18,540 nucleotides of DNA, from contig JAFTKI010000076.1 in assembly GCA_017453335.1 (NCBI GenBank), positions 1 to 18,540 on the forward strand. The letters are read 5' to 3'. Position numbers and translations under genes: made by a program. Every line of letters starts with the position of its first letter. Positions within the stretch are counted from its first letter, which is position 1. The notes under the pieces are model-generated. The model was given only the letters and a program-made list of their open reading frames with translations, was not told the DNA's origin and ran no database searches. Positions 16,074 through 18,540 of this stretch are shown here, in pieces. Origin of the DNA: Clostridia bacterium. GTDB taxonomy: Bacteria > Bacillota_A > Clostridia > Oscillospirales > CAG-272.

Positions 16074-17174
16074 TTATTCGTCGTCCTCATCATCGGAGGT
16101 TTCCGACAGCGCGGCCTTATCTCTCTGGCGCTTTGCATCCTCATACATGGAAGCACCAAGCTCCTGCTCCAGAGCCGAACGGTCCTGTCGACGGGAACGG
16201 CGCTTGACGCGGTTCTGCGTAGCGGATGCCGTTTTGTTCTCCTCGGACTTGTCCACAACCGTGATAAAGATATCCTCCAAGCTCATGCCAAGAGCCTCCA
16301 TGCCAAGGATGGGCCAGTTGCGCTCGGCAAGCATGAAGAACAGACGCTTGCGGATATCCACGCCGAATTCGCTTTCCACCAGGTAGGTGTAGGCATCGCC
16401 GTCACGCTCTGCCAACGCTTCAGCATAAGACACACCCTGCATATTCTTCAACACGGGCAGGATATCCTTTTGCGGGCCTGCGATCTTAATGTTAAAACGG
16501 CGGTTGTTGGCAACCACATTGGAAATGCTCTCGGTCTTTTCGTTGGCAACGATCTTACCCTTGTTGATGATCACGATACGGTCGCAAACAGCCTGCACCT
16601 CTTGCAAAATGTGCGTTGACAGAATGACCGTGTGATCCTTTCCCAAGCTGCGGATCAGATTACGGATCTCAATGATCTGCTTGGGGTCAAGACCAACGGT
16701 AGGCTCGTCAAAAATAATGACCTTCGGCTTGCCGATCAACGCCTGTGCAATGCCCACTCTCTGGCGGTATCCCTTGGAAAGCGTGCGGATAACCTTGTGG
16801 TACACGTCCTTGATCTTCACGATCTCGCAAACCTCATCCAGATGCGCATCGCGGTCAAGCTTGCAGCCCTTCAGATTGTAGTTGAATTTGAGATACTCCT
16901 CAACCGTCATATCCAGATACAGGGGGGGCTGCTCGGGGAGATATCCGATCAGTCTTTTGGCACCGATCGGATCGCGCAAAATATGGATCCCCGCCACCGA
17001 TGCTTTTCCCGATGTAGAGGACAGATATCCCGTTAAAATATTCATCGTGGTACTTTTTCCCGCGCCGTTCGGACCGAGAAGCCCAACGATCTCACCGCTC
17101 TCCACCTCAAAGCTGATATCATCCACAGCACAGTGAGAACCGTAATTCTTTACAAGATGCTCTATTTTGATCAT
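16074..17174 (-). CDS. ABC transporter ATPase, GldA-like
   Basis: This 366-residue cytoplasmic ATPase would power the adjacent permease. All ABC motifs are intact: Walker A GPNGAGKST (34-42), Q-loop Gln82 in LPEQPP, signature LSKGYRQRV (132-140), Walker B VIIFDEPT (152-159) and the switch His188. The LSKGYRQRV form of the signature is typical of GldA and related ABC-2 ATPases. A regulatory-type domain at about 215-310 resembles DUF4162. After it comes an unusual tail of about 55 residues, first basic (RVKRRSRRQDR) and then acidic (SDDEDDE). ATG 17174 is chosen because AAAGGA at 17185-17190 is ten bases upstream; a TTG at 17183 is too close to that site. It is the first gene of the five-gene operon. 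Confidence 0.92.
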   Translation of the reverse strand: MIKIEHLVKNYGSHCAVDDISFEVESGEIVGLLGPNGAGKSTTMNILTGYLSSTSGKASVAGIHILRDPIGAKRLIGYLPEQPPLYLDMTVEEYLKFNYNLKGCKLDRDAHLDEVCEIVKIKDVYHKVIRTLSKGYRQRVGIAQALIGKPKVIIFDEPTVGLDPKQIIEIRNLIRSLGKDHTVILSTHILQEVQAVCDRIVIINKGKIVANEKTESISNVVANNRRFNIKIAGPQKDILPVLKNMQGVSYAEALAERDGDAYTYLVESEFGVDIRKRLFFMLAERNWPILGMEALGMSLEDIFITVVDKSEENKTASATQNRVKRRSRRQDRSALEQELGASMYEDAKRQRDKAALSETSDDEDDE

Positions 17175-17232
17175 AGAAAACAAGTCCTTTCGATTTCGGA
17201 TGTAATCCTTTTCCGATTTTTATACAAAGTTA

Positions 17233-17241
17233 ATTGTATCA
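17233..17241 (-). promoter_or_regulatory. Candidate extended -10 promoter of the Gld-like operon
   Basis: The minus strand reads TGATACAAT (17241 to 17233), a TGN extension with a 5/6 -10 box. A weak -35, ATTACA (17261 to 17256), lies 17 bp upstream. Initiation near 17226 leaves a leader of about 50 bases to ATG 17174. Confidence 0.45.
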
Positions 17242-17341
17242 TGAAAATATGAACATGTAATGAATAGGCATAAAAATATCAATATGCTGTCTGAAATTTA
17301 TGTGAAAATTTGATGTAGAAGATAATTTTTTTGGATTGTCT

Positions 17342-17370
17342 GTATAAACTCGGCGCCACAGGCAAAAATA
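17342..17370 (+). promoter_or_regulatory. Candidate sigma-F (forespore) promoter of the spoIIQ-like gene
   Basis: GTATA (17342-17346) and GGCAAAAATA (17361-17370) match the Bacillus sigma-F pattern GYATA ... GGNRANAHTR at every defined position. The 14-bp spacer is at the short end of the usual range. No vegetative promoter of comparable quality is visible between 17184 and 17462. The predicted leader is about 85 bases. B. subtilis spoIIQ is itself a sigma-F gene. Confidence 0.6.
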
Positions 17371-17462
17371 GAATCAGCAGGAATTGGAGCTGTCGCACTC
17401 AGCGCAAAAAAACGGCAGTCCCAAGCGCAATATTCAGAAAAGCCTAAAGGAGCAAAAAGAGT

Positions 17463-18176
17463 ATGTGGAAAAAATGGAAAGAATCAAAGCTTTACCAAAA
17501 GCTCAAGGATGTTCGCGTAAACCGTGCGGTTTATTTGAGCGCGGTCGTAATTCTCTTGACGCTTGCCGTTGTACTGGCAATCACCGCCGCAAACAATCAA
17601 GCCAAAAAGGACGAGGTTCCTGATGACGTGATCACCGATAACAATCAAGCACCCTCCGAACCCGAAAAGCCTGATAACACACAACCCACGGTTCAAGATG
17701 AACCCATCCCCGAGCTTGCCCTTCCCGTTTCGGGAAAGCTGATCAAAAATCACAGCGTGGACGTTCAGGTCTTTTCGCAAACCCTGAAGGATTGGCGTGT
17801 ACACTTGGGCGTTGACATTGCCACCGCCGCAAATGCCGCGGTCTGCTCGGTTGCAGACGGTACGGTCGCGCAGATCTGGGAGGATCCCATGATGGGCTGG
17901 AGTGTTGCCGTTTCGCACAGCGGTGAGTGCATGACTGTATACAAGAATCTGTCAAAGGATCTTGCAGAAGGCATCACGCTCGGCAGCACGGTCAAGAAGG
18001 GACAGCTTCTTGGATATGTTGGCGATTCCGCCATGCTGGAGCTTGCCGAGGATCCGCACCTGCACATGGAAATGACGGTGAAGGGATTGCAGGTAGATCC
18101 CTTGGATTATTTCAGTGCCGCAGTTCTCAAAACGCTTTCCGAGGACACCATTTACGAGGAAGGCTCCGGGAAATAA
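17463..18176 (+). CDS. spoIIQ: SpoIIQ-like M23 (LytM) sporulation protein with complete zinc site
   Basis: SpoIIQ is the forespore-membrane half of the channel that joins forespore and mother cell during engulfment, pairing with SpoIIIAH. The 237-residue protein has a basic N-terminus, one helix at about 22-42 and an acidic Pro-rich linker (50-85). A LytM/M23 domain follows (86-217). DPMMGWSVAVSHSGECMTVY (141-160) corresponds closely to the DPVLGYVVEVEH segment of B. subtilis SpoIIQ, and a VDPLDYF end (211-217) is also shared. HLGVD (His114, Asp118) and HLH (His199, His201) are intact, as in clostridial SpoIIQ; the B. subtilis protein has lost the first His. AAAGGAG (17446-17452) precedes ATG 17463. 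The gene stands alone, divergent from the ABC operon. Confidence 0.85.
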   Translation: MWKKWKESKLYQKLKDVRVNRAVYLSAVVILLTLAVVLAITAANNQAKKDEVPDDVITDNNQAPSEPEKPDNTQPTVQDEPIPELALPVSGKLIKNHSVDVQVFSQTLKDWRVHLGVDIATAANAAVCSVADGTVAQIWEDPMMGWSVAVSHSGECMTVYKNLSKDLAEGITLGSTVKKGQLLGYVGDSAMLELAEDPHLHMEMTVKGLQVDPLDYFSAAVLKTLSEDTIYEEGSGK

Positions 18177-18188
18177 AATACTATGAAA

Positions 18189-18221
18189 AGAGGACAGAGA
18201 CTGTAAAAATCTCTGTCCTCT
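18189..18221. terminator. Bidirectional terminator hairpin after spoIIQ
   Basis: AGAGGACAGAGA (18189-18200) and TCTCTGTCCTCT (18210-18221) form a perfect 12-bp stem with a 9-base loop between converging genes. The T-run after the stem is weak on the plus strand (TGCTATTGT). It is better on the minus strand, where TTTTC and more T-rich sequence follow. Confidence 0.82.
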
Positions 18222-18238
18222 TGCTATTGTCACTTTTT

Positions 18239-18540
18239 TCAGGTTCTGCTCTTTCTTGCGTCCGAGATCTTGCGTCTGACCTGCGTACCTACCAGCACGA
18301 TCGTGATACCGATGGCAATTGCCGCCGCAACCGAAAGCGTGATCATTCCGTTGTTCACGAAATGACCGAAATCGCTGTTGAACACATATTTCATGGTATT
18401 GTACAATGCCCGTCCGGGGATCAGCGACACCACAACCGAGAAGGTCAGCACGGTCTTGGGAACCTTCAGATAATGAACGAATATCTCGGTATAAATACCT
18501 GCAACCACTGCCGCGATCACATTTGCCAGGAACAGTCCGC
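18239..18540 (-). CDS. Threonine/serine exporter family protein (ThrE_2/YjjB-like), 5' end cut by window edge
   Basis: The open frame continues past the right edge; about 100 C-terminal residues are visible. They include hydrophobic segments at the window edge (GLFLANVIAAVVAGIYTEIF), then VPKTVLTFSVVVSLIPGRAL, and a last helix (MITLSVAAAIAIGITIVLVG) before a basic tail, RRKISDARKSRT. The VPxxxxxxxxxxxLIPGRxLYxTM pattern is characteristic of the small subunit of ThrE/YjjB-type amino-acid exporters (DUF3815). The large partner would normally be adjacent, probably beyond the window. A GTG at 18520 is inside the domain and is not the true start. Family call is good; substrate inferred only from the family. 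Confidence 0.85.
   Translation of the reverse strand, partial: GLFLANVIAAVVAGIYTEIFVHYLKVPKTVLTFSVVVSLIPGRALYNTMKYVFNSDFGHFVNNGMITLSVAAAIAIGITIVLVGTQVRRKISDARKSRT

Noticed and set aside
17184..17462. Hidden small gene in the 279-bp gap before spoIIQ
   Set aside because: No start with a ribosome binding site opens a credible frame; the gap is AT-rich and explained by two divergent promoters and a leader.

Overview
The window reads as a chromosomal segment of an endospore-forming Clostridia-type bacterium (Firmicutes), probably an uncultured gut lineage near the Oscillospirales or Christensenellales. The evidence is the conserved block rpmH-rnpA-yidD-yidC-jag-mnmE, a SpoIIQ-like forespore protein, and strong AGGAGG-type ribosome binding sites with mid-range GC. 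The lineage is inferred; no rRNA or marker search was possible. No tRNA, rRNA, CRISPR array, insertion sequence or prophage gene was seen.

Layout from left to right. (1) 1-1981, minus strand: a two-gene sugar catabolism operon, a TIM-barrel sugar isomerase/epimerase followed by a Gfo/Idh/MocA oxidoreductase cut by the window edge. A TATAAT promoter and a 10-bp direct repeat with 21-bp period lie upstream. (2) 2098-7744, minus strand: the RNA-processing and membrane-insertion cluster, in transcription order rpmH (L34), rnpA (RNase P protein), yidD, yidC (a lipoprotein-type insertase with large extracytoplasmic insertions), jag/khpB, mnmE and a small two-helix membrane protein. It starts from a consensus TTGACA-N17-TATAAT promoter. 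Pairs are coupled by an ATGA overlap (rnpA/yidD) and by a Shine-Dalgarno that runs into a stop codon (yidC/jag). (3) 7992-9032, plus strand: holA (DNA polymerase III delta), divergent from rpmH, in the place where many Firmicutes carry dnaA/oriC. It ends in a strong hairpin shared with the converging operon.

(4) 9095-17174, minus strand: a five-gene gliding-like (Gld) ABC export-type operon, in transcription order ATPase, ABC-2 permease, two tandem GldG-like membrane-anchored proteins, and a 961-residue DUF4340-like membrane protein. The last carries an InlB-type B-repeat on the side of its membrane helix predicted to be cytoplasmic. This is the least described part of the window. (5) 17463-18176, plus strand: a SpoIIQ-like M23 (LytM) protein with an intact zinc site, preceded by a sequence that matches the sigma-F promoter pattern. 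(6) 18239-18540, minus strand: the C-terminal part of a threonine/serine exporter-family membrane protein, running off the right edge.

How the parts relate: cluster 2 links ribosome assembly, tRNA maturation and modification, and membrane protein insertion. SpoIIQ suggests that the organism sporulates, and YidC/Jag correspond to SpoIIIJ and its partner. The ABC operon resembles GldA/GldF/GldG systems. Its substrate cannot be read from the sequence.
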